A stretch of 64,000 nucleotides of DNA from an uncultured Erythrobacter sp. (GCA_947498065.1 CANMIS010000003.1:62001-126000); one strand, 5' to 3'; shown: positions 46,592 through 56,731, counted from the stretch's first letter. Program-made: numbers and translations. The notes: generated from the sequence alone by a model not told the origin.

Positions 46592-47035
46592 ATGCCGAAT
46601 ACACCCCAAAGAGCCATTCGGACCGCGCAGCTCTTATGTGTTGCTACGTTGTGCGTGGGTGCAGCAGATTCGCGCTCGATTGAGTTGAGCGCTGGGCAGT
46701 GGACTGTCGATCACACGCTGAAAGCTCCGGAAGCGGGCATGGTCCATGACGAGCAATCCCAGTTCTGTCTGACCGAGGCGAACAACACGATCACCTTCGA
46801 CAGAATTCTGGCCGATCTGAACTTTGGGCAATGCACAACGCGCAATGTCGTTATCGCTCAGGGCCGGGCGAGCGCGGATATGACCTGTGTCTACGAAGAG
46901 GATGGCGGGGTAACGATCACCGGGACCATCGAGGGGACCTATTCCAGCGATCGCTATCGCGTTGTCGCCGTGATCAATGAGAATGGCGCGAATTACGAAG
47001 GGATCGGTCGGCGCACCGGAGCCTGCGGCGGCTAG
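46592..47035 (+). CDS. exported DUF3617-like protein
   Basis: A 147-residue protein with an N-terminal export signal (about residues 10-25, RTAQLLCVATLCVGAA). The mature part starts ELSAGQWTVDHTLKAPEAGM and contains four Cys (at about 59, 81, 98 and 145), with DVTCxY-like TCVYEEDGG, matching the DUF3617 pattern (AGxW near the start, conserved Cys pairs). AAAAGGAG at 46577-46584 precedes the ATG. The role is unknown. Confidence 0.75.
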   Translation: MPNTPQRAIRTAQLLCVATLCVGAADSRSIELSAGQWTVDHTLKAPEAGMVHDEQSQFCLTEANNTITFDRILADLNFGQCTTRNVVIAQGRASADMTCVYEEDGGVTITGTIEGTYSSDRYRVVAVINENGANYEGIGRRTGACGG

Positions 47036-47098
47036 ACCCAATCGCGCTAAGCCGGTGCCCGCTTGCAATCCTTAGCGCGCACCGCCACATCCTCAGCC

Positions 47099-47767
47099 AT
47101 GACCGAACAACCCAAAACTCCGCCGATGAAAGCCGCGATTATTCCGGTGACGCCGCTCCAGCAAAACTGCTCGCTGATCTGGTGCACGAAGACGATGCGC
47201 GCGGCCTTGATTGATCCGGGCGGCGATCTGCATAAGCTGAAAGATGGCGTGGCGAAGGCCGGTGTGACACTGGAGAAAATCCTGATCACTCACGGCCATC
47301 TTGATCATTGCGGTCAGGCCGGCATGCTGGCTGAGGAACTGGGCCTTCCAATCGAGGGGCCGCATAAGGATGATCTGTTCTGGATTGAGCAGCTCGACAA
47401 TGATGGCGCGCGCTATGGCATGGAGGCCAAGAGCTTTGAGCCGGATCGCTGGCTGGAGCATGGCGATACTGTCACTGTGGGCGAGTTGACGCTGGATGTG
47501 ATCCATTGCCCCGGTCACACCCCTGGGCACGTGGTGTTTTTCCATGAGCCAAGCCGGTTTGCAGTTGTCGGCGATGTGCTGTTCCAAGGCTCAATTGGCC
47601 GGACCGATTTCCCGCGCGGCAATCATCAAGATCTCATCAATGCGATCACCCAGCGGCTGTGGCCATTGGGTGAGGATGTGATGTTTATTCCCGGACACGG
47701 TCCGACCAGCACCTTTGGCCAAGAACGCAAAACGAACCAGTTTGTGAGCGATTACATCTTGTCATAG
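47099..47767 (+). CDS. MBL-fold metallohydrolase, glyoxalase II-like (YcbL type)
   Basis: A 222-residue metallo-beta-lactamase-fold hydrolase. ILITHGHLDHCGQAG gives the HxHxDH zinc motif, CPGHTPGHVVFF supplies the next His, VVGDVLFQGSIGRTD the bridging Asp, and FIPGHGPTS the last His. This LxHxPGHTPGH layout is that of the glyoxalase II/YcbL group. The start at 47099 is the best of several; the ATG at 47126 (MKAAIIPV) is also possible. Confidence 0.9.
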   Translation: MTEQPKTPPMKAAIIPVTPLQQNCSLIWCTKTMRAALIDPGGDLHKLKDGVAKAGVTLEKILITHGHLDHCGQAGMLAEELGLPIEGPHKDDLFWIEQLDNDGARYGMEAKSFEPDRWLEHGDTVTVGELTLDVIHCPGHTPGHVVFFHEPSRFAVVGDVLFQGSIGRTDFPRGNHQDLINAITQRLWPLGEDVMFIPGHGPTSTFGQERKTNQFVSDYILS

Positions 47768-47788
47768 ACGCGGCCAGCGCGCCGAATA

Positions 47789-48184
47789 TTAGATCACCCG
47801 AAGCACAACAAGCGTTGCGGCGACCGCCAAACCTAGCTGTGTCAGCATAGTTATGATTGTGCCGATAAAGCGGCCTTTGCTGAGGCTGCCGCCGTCCATG
47901 CCAAACCCGTGTGCTACGCGGCCGAGCATATAGAGGCCAGCGATATAGGCGAGCCAAGTTCCGCCTCTGCCTGAAAGCTCAATCGCAGCGATCAGGATCA
48001 GTACAAAGGCCGTGTTCTCAACAAAGTTCAATTGCGCGCGCATACGCCGCTCGACGCTCTCATTGCCGCCATCGCCAACAAAGACCTGCGTTGCGTTTCG
48101 CACTTGCCCGATCCGGATTGATAGCCAAATGTTCAAGATCGCAGCCGCAGCCGCGGCGGCCAAAGTCACCGGAAGCGTAATCAT
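47789..48184 (-). CDS. MAPEG family membrane protein
   Basis: A 131-residue protein with four membrane helices. LNIWLSIRIGQVRNATQVFVGDGG, then ERRMRAQLNFVENTAFVLILIA is the MAPEG signature (Arg and Asn-x-Glu-Asn region for glutathione), and AYIAGLYMLGRVAHGFGM follows. MAPEG proteins are membrane glutathione transferases and relatives. GAGGGAAC precedes the ATG at 48184. It is convergent with the MBL gene. Confidence 0.9.
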   Translation of the reverse strand: MITLPVTLAAAAAAAILNIWLSIRIGQVRNATQVFVGDGGNESVERRMRAQLNFVENTAFVLILIAAIELSGRGGTWLAYIAGLYMLGRVAHGFGMDGGSLSKGRFIGTIITMLTQLGLAVAATLVVLRVI

Positions 48185-48236
48185 AAATAGTTCCCTCAAA
48201 ACGTGTTATTTGGGTGCTAGGCGGGTCAAGAGCGGC

Positions 48237-48264
48237 TTGCAACGTGCGATTTTTACGCTATAGC
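48237..48264 (+). promoter_or_regulatory. possible promoter of rpmF-plsX-fabH
   Basis: TTGCAA at 48237-48242 and TATAGC at 48259-48264 with a 16-base spacer, in the 220-base gap between MAPEG and rpmF. The match is approximate and no transcription data are available. Confidence 0.3.
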
Positions 48265-48404
48265 GCGCGGCTTGCCCGGCGGTATTGGCTTGGATTTTCG
48301 TACGAGGGAAAACTTGTGCGGCACGATAGCTTACCCTAAGGGATCATCATATTGATGCGTAACACTGCGCAAAGACACAGTTTATTTGAGAAACAGGTGC
48401 CGGA

Positions 48405-48581
48405 ATGGCTGTCCCTAAGAGAAAAGTATCCCCACATCGCCGCGGCAATCGCCGCGCACACGATTCGCTGAAAGTAGAAGCGTTTCACGAATGCAACAAT
48501 TGTGGTGAGCTGAAACGCCCTCACAATCTGTGCCCGCACTGCGGGTTCTACAACGGGCGTGAGGTTGTCGCAGTCGTTTAA
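48405..48581 (+). CDS. rpmF: 50S ribosomal protein L32
   Basis: The 58-residue L32, starting [22 protein letters not shown]-x2-C (Cys30, Cys33) and a C-x2-C (Cys43, Cys46) form the zinc knuckle ([18 protein letters not shown]). The basic N-terminus binds 23S rRNA. It is 30 bases upstream of plsX, the common rpmF-plsX-fabH arrangement linking translation to fatty-acid synthesis. Confidence 0.97.
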   Translation: MAVPKRKVSPHRRGNRRAHDSLKVEAFHECNNCGELKRPHNLCPHCGFYNGREVVAVV

Positions 48582-48611
48582 GGCGGCAGTGACTTTGACG
48601 GAGAACCAGCC

Positions 48612-49712
48612 ATGAGCCTGCCGCGTATCGCTATTGATGCGATGGGCGGTGATGAAGGCGTGCGCGTAATGGTTGAAGGCGCTGCGCTGGCGCGCCGCCG
48701 TCATGAAGATTTCCAATTTCTGTTGGTGGGTGACCAGGCGCGGATCGAAGCCGCGCTTGAGGCGCATCCTGCTTTGCGCAGCGCCTCTGAAATTCTGCAC
48801 TGCGATGATGTGATCGGCGGCGATGAGTTGCCTAGCCGTGCCATCCGCCGGGCAAAGACCACTAGCATGGGACTAGCCGTCAATGCCGTGAAGGTCGGCG
48901 ATGCCGGCGCCGCGGTAAGCGCGGGCAACACCGGCGCTTTAATGGCGATGAGTAAGCTTGCTCTGCGCACGATGCCGGGCATTGGACGGCCCGCATTAGC
49001 GGCGCTGCTTCCCACACTTGAAGATCACGATGTCGTGATGCTCGATCTCGGCGCAAACACCGAGGCGAATGCGCGCAATCTGGTGCAATATGCGGTGATG
49101 GGCGCGGCCTATTCGCGGATCGTCAACGGCTTCGAACGGCCAAAGGTCCGCTTGCTCAACATTGGCACTGAAGAAATCAAAGGCACAGACGCTCTGCGTG
49201 ACGCGGCCGCTCGTTTGCAAGAGGCAAGCGAGGCCAGTGATGGCGGGCTCGCGCTGCAATTCGACGGTTTCGTCGAATCCGACAAGATCAATCGCGGCGA
49301 AACTCATGTCGTTGTGACCGATGGGTTCTCTGGCAATATCGCCTTGAAAGCGATCGAGGGCTCAGCGCGCTTCGTGACCGACCTTTTGCGCAACGCCTTC
49401 ACGAGCTCACTGAGGTCTAAGATCGGTTTTCTGGTCTCACGTCCCGCTACGGAGCTGCTGCGGCATCACCTCGATCCGAACAACCACAATGGCGCGGTGT
49501 TCCTGGGCCTGAATGGCGTGGTCGTGAAAAGCCATGGCAGCGCAAATGCCGCGGGCGTGGCCAATGCCGTCGCTGTGACCGCCAGCCTGCTGAAGAACAA
49601 CCTCACCCAGCGGATTTCGCAAGGGTTGGCTGAGCTTGGCGAAGATGCGCTCAAAGAGAATGGCAATGGCGCTGCAAAGGTCGAAAAGCCCGATAGCGAG
49701 GCCCCTGCGTGA
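48612..49712 (+). CDS. plsX: phosphate acyltransferase PlsX
   Basis: A 366-residue enzyme making acyl-phosphate from acyl-ACP at the start of phospholipid synthesis. [20 protein letters not shown] is the signature start, then [50 protein letters not shown], and [18 protein letters not shown]. The last 25 residues are a low-complexity tail. Its TGA overlaps the GTG start of fabH. Confidence 0.97.
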   Translation: MSLPRIAIDAMGGDEGVRVMVEGAALARRRHEDFQFLLVGDQARIEAALEAHPALRSASEILHCDDVIGGDELPSRAIRRAKTTSMGLAVNAVKVGDAGAAVSAGNTGALMAMSKLALRTMPGIGRPALAALLPTLEDHDVVMLDLGANTEANARNLVQYAVMGAAYSRIVNGFERPKVRLLNIGTEEIKGTDALRDAAARLQEASEASDGGLALQFDGFVESDKINRGETHVVVTDGFSGNIALKAIEGSARFVTDLLRNAFTSSLRSKIGFLVSRPATELLRHHLDPNNHNGAVFLGLNGVVVKSHGSANAAGVANAVAVTASLLKNNLTQRISQGLAELGEDALKENGNGAAKVEKPDSEAPA

Positions 49713-50686
49713 CGCGCTCCCGCCTGCGCGGTACGGGGTCGGCATTGCCGGCGAACGTGGTCACCAATGCAGAGCTTGCGGAGCGTGTCGACACCAGCGA
49801 TGAATGGATTGTAGAGCGCACCGGCATTCGTCAGCGCTACATCGCTGAAGACGGCGAGACGACCTCAACCCTGGCAATCGCAGCGGCGCGGGCCGCGCTG
49901 GATGACGCGCGCATTGAGGCAGGCGAGATCGATCTGATCGTTCTGGCCACCGCCACACCGGACAACACATTTCCTGCAACCGCGACCAAGGTTCAGCATG
50001 CGCTGGGCTGCAATGGCTGCATCGCTTTTGATGTCGCGGCGGTCTGCTCCGGCTTTCTCTATGCGCTCGCTACTGCCGATTCGATGCTGCAATCGGGCAT
50101 GGCAAAGCGCGCTTTGGTGATCGGCGCCGAAACATTCAGCCGTATTCTCGATTGGGAAGATCGCACCACCTGCGTGCTGTTTGGTGATGGGGCAGGCGCA
50201 ATCGTGATTGAGCGCGATGACGCCAGCTCCAGCGACAGCGCTGACGCGCCTGGCATTATCTCCACGCGCTTGCATGCCGACGGCGCGCAGCATGATCTGC
50301 TTTATGTTGATGGCGGGCCGTCAACGACACAGACAGTCGGGCATTTGCGCATGAAGGGCCGCGAGGTGTTCCGTCATGCGGTTGTCAACCTCGCCAGTGT
50401 TTTGCATGAAGTCATTGAAGACGCTGGTATTTCGACCGATGATATCGATTGGGTTGTCCCGCATCAGGCCAACGCTCGGATCCTCGATGCGACCGCGCGC
50501 AAGCTTGGTTTGCCAGCGGAAAAGATCGTGGTGACTGTCGATCAGCATGCGAATACGTCCGCCGCTTCGGTCCCGCTCGCGCTGGATACAGCGCGCCGCG
50601 ATGGCCGGATCAAGGACGGCGATCTGGTCATGTTAGAGGCGATGGGCGGCGGCTTTACTTGGGGTGCCAGCCTGATCCGGATTTAG
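49709..50686 (+). CDS. fabH: 3-oxoacyl-ACP synthase III
   Basis: The 325-residue condensing enzyme that starts fatty-acid synthesis from acetyl-CoA and malonyl-ACP. It begins with GTG inside the plsX stop (GTGA overlap). [16 protein letters not shown] is the family start, [10 protein letters not shown] contains the active-site Cys113, VPHQANARI the His, and [10 protein letters not shown] the Asn. Translational coupling to plsX is likely. Confidence 0.97.
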   Translation: MTRSRLRGTGSALPANVVTNAELAERVDTSDEWIVERTGIRQRYIAEDGETTSTLAIAAARAALDDARIEAGEIDLIVLATATPDNTFPATATKVQHALGCNGCIAFDVAAVCSGFLYALATADSMLQSGMAKRALVIGAETFSRILDWEDRTTCVLFGDGAGAIVIERDDASSSDSADAPGIISTRLHADGAQHDLLYVDGGPSTTQTVGHLRMKGREVFRHAVVNLASVLHEVIEDAGISTDDIDWVVPHQANARILDATARKLGLPAEKIVVTVDQHANTSAASVPLALDTARRDGRIKDGDLVMLEAMGGGFTWGASLIRI

Positions 50687-50747
50687 TCTTTTCGCCGTCT
50701 GGCGTTCAGGCAATGTGCACAATTTTGCAGCAATATTCACCGGCAAG

Positions 50748-50776
50748 TTGCGAAAATTGCGTGATAACTCTACTAT
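50748..50776 (+). promoter_or_regulatory. possible promoter of ihfA
   Basis: TTGCGA and TACTAT separated by 17 bases, ending 39 bases before the ihfA start. Each hexamer matches sigma-70 consensus at 4 of 6 positions. Confidence 0.4.
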
Positions 50777-50815
50777 AGGCCACGCTTTGTGGTCGCACCT
50801 ACAAGGAGGAATTGC

Positions 50816-51118
50816 ATGATGCGTTCTGTGGGCACTCTTACCCGCGCCGATCTGGCCGAAACGATTAACCGCCGTATGGGCTTTAGCCGCTCCGAATCGC
50901 TCGACATGGTTGAGGCAATTCTCGACAAAATGTGCGGCGCTCTCGCGGATGGCGAGAATGTGAAGATTTCCGGCTTCGGCAGTTTTGTTCTGCGCGATAA
51001 GCGCGAGCGGATTGGCCGTAATCCTAAGACCGGTGTTGAAGTGCCAATTACGCCTCGCCGCGTGATGACCTTCCGCGCCAGCCAATTGCTGAAAGAGCAA
51101 ATCGCGAAAGGCGCTTAA
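50816..51118 (+). CDS. ihfA: integration host factor subunit alpha
   Basis: A 100-residue nucleoid protein of the HU/IHF family. [20 protein letters not shown] opens the helical arm, [25 protein letters not shown] is the saddle with the DNA-bending tip, and [14 protein letters not shown] the C-terminal helix. AAGGAGGA at 50803-50810 fixes the start. IHF bends DNA at many promoters. The MerR-type gene follows 3 bases later. Confidence 0.96.
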   Translation: MMRSVGTLTRADLAETINRRMGFSRSESLDMVEAILDKMCGALADGENVKISGFGSFVLRDKRERIGRNPKTGVEVPITPRRVMTFRASQLLKEQIAKGA

Positions 51119-51121
51119 TCG

Positions 51122-51553
51122 ATGACTGACTTTGACGATGGCAAGGACGAAAGCGCGCTTCGGACTATCGGCGAGGTCAGTGATGGATTGGGTATTAAGC
51201 CGCACGTGCTGCGCTATTGGGAGCAGCAATTTACGGCTCTCAAGCCACTAAAACGCAGCGGCGGCCGGCGCTATTACCGACCTGAAGACGTTGAATTGGT
51301 TGAGAGAATCAATCAGCTTGTCAATGAAGAAGGCTACACGCTGAAGGGCGCGCAGGCGGCCCTTCGAGCCAGCAACAGCGCTGGCGGAGATCGTCGCGGT
51401 CTTGATCGCCGTGTTGGCGATCGCCGCACTGATGGTGATGATGCTAGCGACGGTGGTGGCAGTATTTCCGCTGCTCCGGCGAAGGATTTCAGTGAAGCGA
51501 TTGCGAAGCTGAAGTCGATCCGTTCGCGCCTCGCGACCGCCATTGAAGCTTAG
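51122..51553 (+). CDS. MerR family transcriptional regulator
   Basis: A 143-residue regulator. The N-terminal HTH is LRTIGEVSDGLGIKPHVLRY, WEQQFTALKPLKRSGGRRYY and the DVELVERINQLVNEEGYTLK helix. No metal-binding Cys pair is visible. A polar Gly/Asp/Arg-rich linker precedes a short helix. A merR gene after ihfA is common in alphaproteobacteria; its targets are unknown. It is convergent with smc. Confidence 0.9.
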   Translation: MTDFDDGKDESALRTIGEVSDGLGIKPHVLRYWEQQFTALKPLKRSGGRRYYRPEDVELVERINQLVNEEGYTLKGAQAALRASNSAGGDRRGLDRRVGDRRTDGDDASDGGGSISAAPAKDFSEAIAKLKSIRSRLATAIEA

Positions 51554-51604
51554 TTCTTGATCGAAGCTTTGCCGCGCTAATCCGCGCATGCAAATCTGAT
51601 CCCG

Positions 51605-54600
51605 CTACTCCGCGACCATCAAGGCCGCTTCACCCAGGTCGACGCTGACCAAGCGCGAGACGCCTTTTTCCGCCATGGTCACACCGAACAAACGGTGCAT
51701 CCGGCTCATGGTCACGGCATTGTGGGTGACGATCAGATAGCGTGTTTGCGTGTTCTGGATCATCGAATCGAGCAGATCGCAGAAGCGCTCAACATTGGCA
51801 TCATCGAGCGGCGCATCGACCTCATCGAGCACGCAGATTGGCGCTGGATTGGTCAGGAACAGCGCGAAGATGAGCGCCGTTGCGGTCAGCGCCTGTTCCC
51901 CGCCGGATAGCAGCGACAAGGATTGCAAACGCTTGCCGGGCGGCTGAGCGTAAATCTCTAGGCCTGCCTCCAGCGGATCGTCACTGTCGATCAAGGCCAG
52001 ATGCGCTTGGCCGCCTTCAAACAGGCGCGTGAAGAGCTCGCGGAAATGTCCGTCGACCTCCTCAAACGCGGCGCGTAAGCGTTCGCGGCCCTCGCGGTTG
52101 AGATTGCCGATCGATCCGCGCAGGCGGTTCACCGCCTCGGCCAGTTCTGCCTGTTCACTGGCGCTGCTGCCGTGCTCGGTTTCGAGTTTTTCCAGCTCTT
52201 CGGCGGCCACCAGGTTCACCGGGCCAATACGCTCACGGCTAGCGGAGAGGCGCTCCATCTCATTGCCTTCAGCGGTCGCATCGAGCACCGCTTGTGCATC
52301 AAATTCAAAGCGTTCGGCCAGCATTGGCGGCGGGCATTGGAACCGCTCGCCAGATATCCGCGCCATTTCTCCGCGCCGCGCCTCTTGGCTTTCCGCGCGC
52401 GCTGCCAGAGTGGCGCGTCCTTCGCGCGCCACCGTCAGCGCTTCGCCCGCTTCGGCCAGAGCGCTGTCGCAAGTGGACATCGCCGCCTGACATTCCGCCA
52501 GCGCTGCCTCGGCCACTGCGAGTTCCTCGCCCAGCCGGGTTCGTAGCGCGTCGCCTTGCTCAATCTCTTCGATCAGAGACGCAGGCTTGTCTGCGAAGAC
52601 TTTGCGCTCTTGCTCGATCTCTTCCAGCCGCCGCCCAGCCTCGGCCATGCGCCGTGCGGCTTCGCCAGAGCGTGCCTCCCAGTTTGCGCGGTCAGCCTGC
52701 TGGGCCGCATTGCGTTCGCGCGTTACGGCCAGGCCCTGATCATGCGCGGCGAGTTCAGCCATCGCCGATTGGACGGCAGCGCGGGCGGCTTCGTGTTTCG
52801 CCTGCGCCGCCTCCAGACCCGCGCGGCCTGTGTCTGGCGAGGGCAGGGTGTCGCGCTTTTCCTTAGCGCTGGTCAGGTCATTTTCGGCCGCGCTTGTTTG
52901 CTCGCCAAGTTCGGAGCGTGAGCTCGCCAATTCTTCAAGCCGCGCGGCGATCCGCTCTTTGGCGGCTTCGGCTTGGTCAAGACGCCGCAGAGCATGGCGC
53001 TCTTCTTCGATTGCGCCTGCAATCTCGCGTTCTTGGGCGACCAGATTGGTTTGCAGCGCCGTCAGTTCCTCGCGTGCGCTGCGCTCGTCGTTCTCTGCCT
53101 TTTCTGCAGCATCCCGCAATCCGGGCAGGATTCCCTCAAGCTCACTGAGACGGCTCGCGGCCTCTAGCTTGGCTGCCTCGGCTGCGCCTTCGCCGCGCGC
53201 AACAAACCCGTCCCAACGGCGCAAATGGCCTGCTTTTGTGACGAGCCATTCGCCGGGATTGAGCGTTCGGCCATCGTCTTCGTCCGCAACATGCACGAGA
53301 GCGAGGCGCGCTCGCAGCTCTTCCGGGCAGTGGGTGAGATGGTCGATCAGGCTGTCTTTGACTGGCTTTGGCGCGGTGCCGCCGGCCCAGAACCGGCCGT
53401 CTTTCCCTGCTTCAGGAGAGCCGAGCGGCGATTTGGAATCGCGCCCCAGAACGGCGGCCATCGCGCGCTCATAACCGCGCTCAACCGCGACCTTCTCGAG
53501 TGCTTGCGGCAGGCCAGCGCTGTCCTTCGTGCGCTTGGCTCTCGCATCGCGGTCGCGCGCTAGAGCGGAATATTCGCGTTCGATCCCGGCCAATTCTGCT
53601 TTCGCAGCCGCGAACGCTGCCGCCGCATCATCGCGCGCTATCTGTAGATCAGACTTGCGGGCTTGGTCGGCGTCCAGCGTCTCGCACAGCTTCGCCAGCG
53701 CCGCTTCAGCTGCCGCGACATCGGCTTTGGCCGTCTCGACCTCAGCCTCTGGATCGTTGCCAGAAGTTAGCTCGGCCTGTTGCCGTTCGAGCCGCTCGTG
53801 CTCGCTCCGCAGCCGCGCAAGCCGCGTCTCTGCCTGCTCAATCGCCGCTTCCGCGACGCGCCATTCCGCCTCAACCCCGGCGTGATCGGCGGTCGCTTTG
53901 GCCAGAGCGAGTTCAGCGGTTCGGCTGGCGCGCTCGCTGTCCTCTGATTTTGCGGCCATGGCGGGGCGCAATTCTTCGTCCCGCTTAAGCGCGGCATCGC
54001 TCGCGGCCATTTCGCGGGTCAGGCGCTCTAGCGCTTCGGCGGCGTCGCTGGTCATCCGATCGGCATCGCCGCGATCTTCTTCGAGCCGTACGCGTTGACG
54101 TTCGAGGTCGGCCAGCCGCTGCTCCGCCGCTTCCAGCTTCTCCGCCAGAGCAGCCATGCGGTGGCCATGCGCGCTGCTGTCATCGCGGCGATCGGCCAGC
54201 TCGTCGCGGGCTTCGGTCAGCTTTGCTGCTGCCTTTGCTTGCGCTTTCTGTGCGATATTAGCCTGTTCTTTGGCGGCTGCGACTTTGTCATCGGCTCCTT
54301 GAGCCGCGGCGCGGGCTTCCTTCGCGGCATCGGCGGCATCGCGCCAGCGTGCAAAGAGCAGACGCGCCTCTGCGATCTGAATCTGATCGGTCAGTTTTTT
54401 ATAGCGTTCGGCCTGTTTTGATTGGCGGCGAAGCGAGGCCATCTGCGTGTCGAGACCCGCCATCAGGTCTTCGAGCCTGGCAAGGTTCGCCTCGGTTTGG
54501 CGCAGCTTGCTCTCAGCATCTTTGCGCCGCACGTGCAGGCCAGCGATCCCGGCGGCCTCTTCGAGCATTTGCCTGCGCTCGGTCGGTTTTGCAGCGATCA

Positions 54601-55027
54601 CTTGAGCGATTTTGCCTTGGCTCACGAGTGCCGGGGAGTGCGCGCCCGTGGCGGCATCGGCGAAAGTCAACGAAACGTCCTTGGCCCGGACATCGCGGCC
54701 ATTGACGCGGTAGGCGCTGCCAGCACCGCGCTCTATTCGGCGGGTGACGATCAGCTCTTCATTGTCATCGTCTGAGGCGTGCAGCACGACCTCGGCGAAA
54801 TCACGCGGCGGGCGCGAGCTCGTGCCTGCGAAGATCACGTCTTCCATCCCGCCAGAGCGCATGCTCTTGGGCGAGTTTTCACCCATTACCCAGCGGATGG
54901 CCTCCAGCAGGTTGGATTTGCCGCAGCCATTGGGGCCGACAACGCCGGTAAGGCCGGGTTCGACGCGCAATTCAGCAGGCTCAACAAAGCTCTTAAAACC
55001 ACTGAGCTTTAGCTTGCTGATCTGCAT
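51605..55027 (-). CDS. smc: chromosome segregation protein SMC
   Basis: An 1140-residue SMC ATPase that organises chromosomes with ScpAB. Walker A VVGPNGCGKSNLLEAIRWVM is at the N-terminus, two long coiled coils (about 170-480 and 650-960) flank the hinge (GYERAMAAVLGRDSKSPLG region), and the C-terminal head has LLSGGEQALTATALIFAL (signature) and ICVLDEVDAPLDDANVERF (Walker B). Length is close to the usual 1150. Last gene of the dciA-dsbA-dsbA-smc unit. Confidence 0.97.
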   Translation of the reverse strand: MQISKLKLSGFKSFVEPAELRVEPGLTGVVGPNGCGKSNLLEAIRWVMGENSPKSMRSGGMEDVIFAGTSSRPPRDFAEVVLHASDDDNEELIVTRRIERGAGSAYRVNGRDVRAKDVSLTFADAATGAHSPALVSQGKIAQVIAAKPTERRQMLEEAAGIAGLHVRRKDAESKLRQTEANLARLEDLMAGLDTQMASLRRQSKQAERYKKLTDQIQIAEARLLFARWRDAADAAKEARAAAQGADDKVAAAKEQANIAQKAQAKAAAKLTEARDELADRRDDSSAHGHRMAALAEKLEAAEQRLADLERQRVRLEEDRGDADRMTSDAAEALERLTREMAASDAALKRDEELRPAMAAKSEDSERASRTAELALAKATADHAGVEAEWRVAEAAIEQAETRLARLRSEHERLERQQAELTSGNDPEAEVETAKADVAAAEAALAKLCETLDADQARKSDLQIARDDAAAAFAAAKAELAGIEREYSALARDRDARAKRTKDSAGLPQALEKVAVERGYERAMAAVLGRDSKSPLGSPEAGKDGRFWAGGTAPKPVKDSLIDHLTHCPEELRARLALVHVADEDDGRTLNPGEWLVTKAGHLRRWDGFVARGEGAAEAAKLEAASRLSELEGILPGLRDAAEKAENDERSAREELTALQTNLVAQEREIAGAIEEERHALRRLDQAEAAKERIAARLEELASSRSELGEQTSAAENDLTSAKEKRDTLPSPDTGRAGLEAAQAKHEAARAAVQSAMAELAAHDQGLAVTRERNAAQQADRANWEARSGEAARRMAEAGRRLEEIEQERKVFADKPASLIEEIEQGDALRTRLGEELAVAEAALAECQAAMSTCDSALAEAGEALTVAREGRATLAARAESQEARRGEMARISGERFQCPPPMLAERFEFDAQAVLDATAEGNEMERLSASRERIGPVNLVAAEELEKLETEHGSSASEQAELAEAVNRLRGSIGNLNREGRERLRAAFEEVDGHFRELFTRLFEGGQAHLALIDSDDPLEAGLEIYAQPPGKRLQSLSLLSGGEQALTATALIFALFLTNPAPICVLDEVDAPLDDANVERFCDLLDSMIQNTQTRYLIVTHNAVTMSRMHRLFGVTMAEKGVSRLVSVDLGEAALMVAE

Positions 55028-55058
55028 ATGCGGCGAGCCCCCCGGCTATCCCGCTCGA

Positions 55059-55808
55059 TTAACGAGCGCCGGCGCGTTGCAGCGCGGGTTCGAGCTGGTC
55101 CCAGCTAAGCGCTTCGACCCGGGCGCCGTTCAAGAAGAATGTTGGCGTCGCATTGACGTTCAGTTCTTCTGACTGCGCAGCGGATGTGTCAGCGATGGCT
55201 TGGATGCGGGCACCATCGGCGAGGCAGGTACGAGCCTGGTCCGCGCTGAGGCCGCGTGCGGAGAAGAAGTCGATCAGGCCAGCGGCCTCTGCGATGCCGA
55301 TAAAGCGTTGATCGACCGGCATTTGTCCGGCGGCCTGATAGGCGGCGTTGTTGCCCTGGACATTGCCCATAATGGCGGACAGCGAGGCCCATGCCTGGTC
55401 AGCCAGCGGCATCATATTTTCTTTCTGGCCGCAGCGCACCAAAGTAGCGATGGTGAGATCAACCGGATCGCGCACCAAATTGCGCAATTCGAAGCTGACC
55501 ACACCGCTGGTGACGTATTTTTCCTTGAGCGGCGCAACGCCGGTCGCAGCAAAACTCGCGCAGGCACCGCAGGTGTGCGAGGCGAACTCAATGAGCTTCA
55601 GCGGTGCATCAGGATTGCCAACTTGATAGCCGCCTTCCTCGGTGACGACGACAGTGTCGGTCCATGATGTGCCCTCTGGCGCAGGGATCGCGGCGATCGG
55701 CTCACCGGACAGCACATCGTCGCTGGCTTCTGTGTCATTGCAGGCGCCAAGCGCCAGAGCCAATGGAGCGGCGCAGCCAAGGGCAAGAATGCGGCGGGAA
55801 AAGGTCAT
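55059..55808 (-). CDS. DsbA-like thiol oxidoreductase, lipoprotein
   Basis: A 249-residue exported oxidoreductase. The signal peptide ends at lipobox LGAC (Cys23). The thioredoxin-fold domain has active site HTCGAC (Cys80-Cys83), followed by the helical insert and TPTFFLNGARVEAL with the cis-Pro. The CGAC variant has a small residue before the second Cys. Two further Cys (VRCGQK, TCLADG) may form a structural disulfide. It is a paralogue of the protein at 55958-56731, and 31 bases upstream of smc. Confidence 0.92.
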   Translation of the reverse strand: MTFSRRILALGCAAPLALALGACNDTEASDDVLSGEPIAAIPAPEGTSWTDTVVVTEEGGYQVGNPDAPLKLIEFASHTCGACASFAATGVAPLKEKYVTSGVVSFELRNLVRDPVDLTIATLVRCGQKENMMPLADQAWASLSAIMGNVQGNNAAYQAAGQMPVDQRFIGIAEAAGLIDFFSARGLSADQARTCLADGARIQAIADTSAAQSEELNVNATPTFFLNGARVEALSWDQLEPALQRAGAR

Positions 55809-55852
55809 GAGTTCGTCGTCCTTAAGTCTTGTCGAGAAGCGTATACGAAGGG

Positions 55853-55888
55853 GAACAGGCGGAAAAGTCCCCTGAGGGCCGCCTGTTC
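55853..55888 (-). terminator. hairpin between the two DsbA-like genes
   Basis: GAACAGGCGG (55853-55862) and CCGCCTGTTC (55879-55888) form a perfect 10-bp stem around a 16-base loop. There is no T run, so it may attenuate transcription or stabilise RNA between the two minus-strand genes rather than stop it outright. Confidence 0.5.
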
Positions 55889-55957
55889 ACAAAAGTGTGG
55901 GTTTGCCGTCAGAGATGGCATTGTAGAGCCGAGATTGTCCCGAAATCATACAATTTA

Positions 55958-56731
55958 TCAGTCAAAATGGCTTTCGCCGAGCTGAGGCTCTTTATCAGCG
56001 TCTGTTTTGGACTTGATATGCGCGACCAAAATCGGCTCCAGAGAGCGCCATTCGTGCACATCCTTTTGCAATTCACCGTCGATCGCAAAGCTCGGGGTGC
56101 CTTGGATGCCAAATTCTCCAGCATCGTCGACGGTGTTCTGCATCAGCTTCTGAGCCATCGCATCATCGGCCAGGCAGGTGTCGACCTCAATCGCGGAATA
56201 GCCGCGCTGTTTGATCATCTTGTCGGTCAGGCCAAGTGCGCTCGACATATTGGCGCGCGCTGCGCGGTCTCCGCGGCCCCAGATCGCTTGTTGAGATTGA
56301 GGTGCGCCTGCAGCGCGGGGCAGCCAATCCCCTTGAGAGCGCATAAACATCGTGTGGTTGCCCTTGAACTTCTCAGGCGCCCCGCAGGCGGCCAGCATCG
56401 AAATGGTCAGGTCCAGCGCATTGCGGATGTAGGGCCTGATTTCAAAGCGCAATTTGCCCGGCGAGATAAAGGCGATGTCGAGTACTGGGTCGCCTTGCTT
56501 CGTGAAGGTCGCGCAGTGTCCGCAAGTGTAGCTGACAAATTCGCTGAGTAGCGTTTCAGCCTCAGGATTGCCGATGATGTGCCCATCTTCGGTTTGCTCA
56601 GCCGCGGTGTGCCATGGTCCTGAGCGCGTCTGCGTCTCAGAATTCAACTCTTGCGCGGCGGCTGGCGCGCTCGAGGCAATCAACGCCAATGCAAAGCCTG
56701 CGCCAAGGCTGGCGGTCTTAAGCAAATTCAC
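55958..56731 (-). CDS. DsbA family thiol:disulfide oxidoreductase, periplasmic
   Basis: A 257-residue protein with a cleavable signal peptide (about 1-26, ending APAAAQ) and no lipobox. Active site YTCGHC (Cys70-Cys73) and IQGTPSFAIDG with the cis-Pro are classic. The EIRPYIRNALDLTISMLAAC stretch parallels the lipoprotein paralogue. The CGHC form is nearer to DsbA/PDI than the paralogue's CGAC. It overlaps dciA by 4 bases (ATGA), so it is translated with it. Confidence 0.93.
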   Translation of the reverse strand: MNLLKTASLGAGFALALIASSAPAAAQELNSETQTRSGPWHTAAEQTEDGHIIGNPEAETLLSEFVSYTCGHCATFTKQGDPVLDIAFISPGKLRFEIRPYIRNALDLTISMLAACGAPEKFKGNHTMFMRSQGDWLPRAAGAPQSQQAIWGRGDRAARANMSSALGLTDKMIKQRGYSAIEVDTCLADDAMAQKLMQNTVDDAGEFGIQGTPSFAIDGELQKDVHEWRSLEPILVAHIKSKTDADKEPQLGESHFD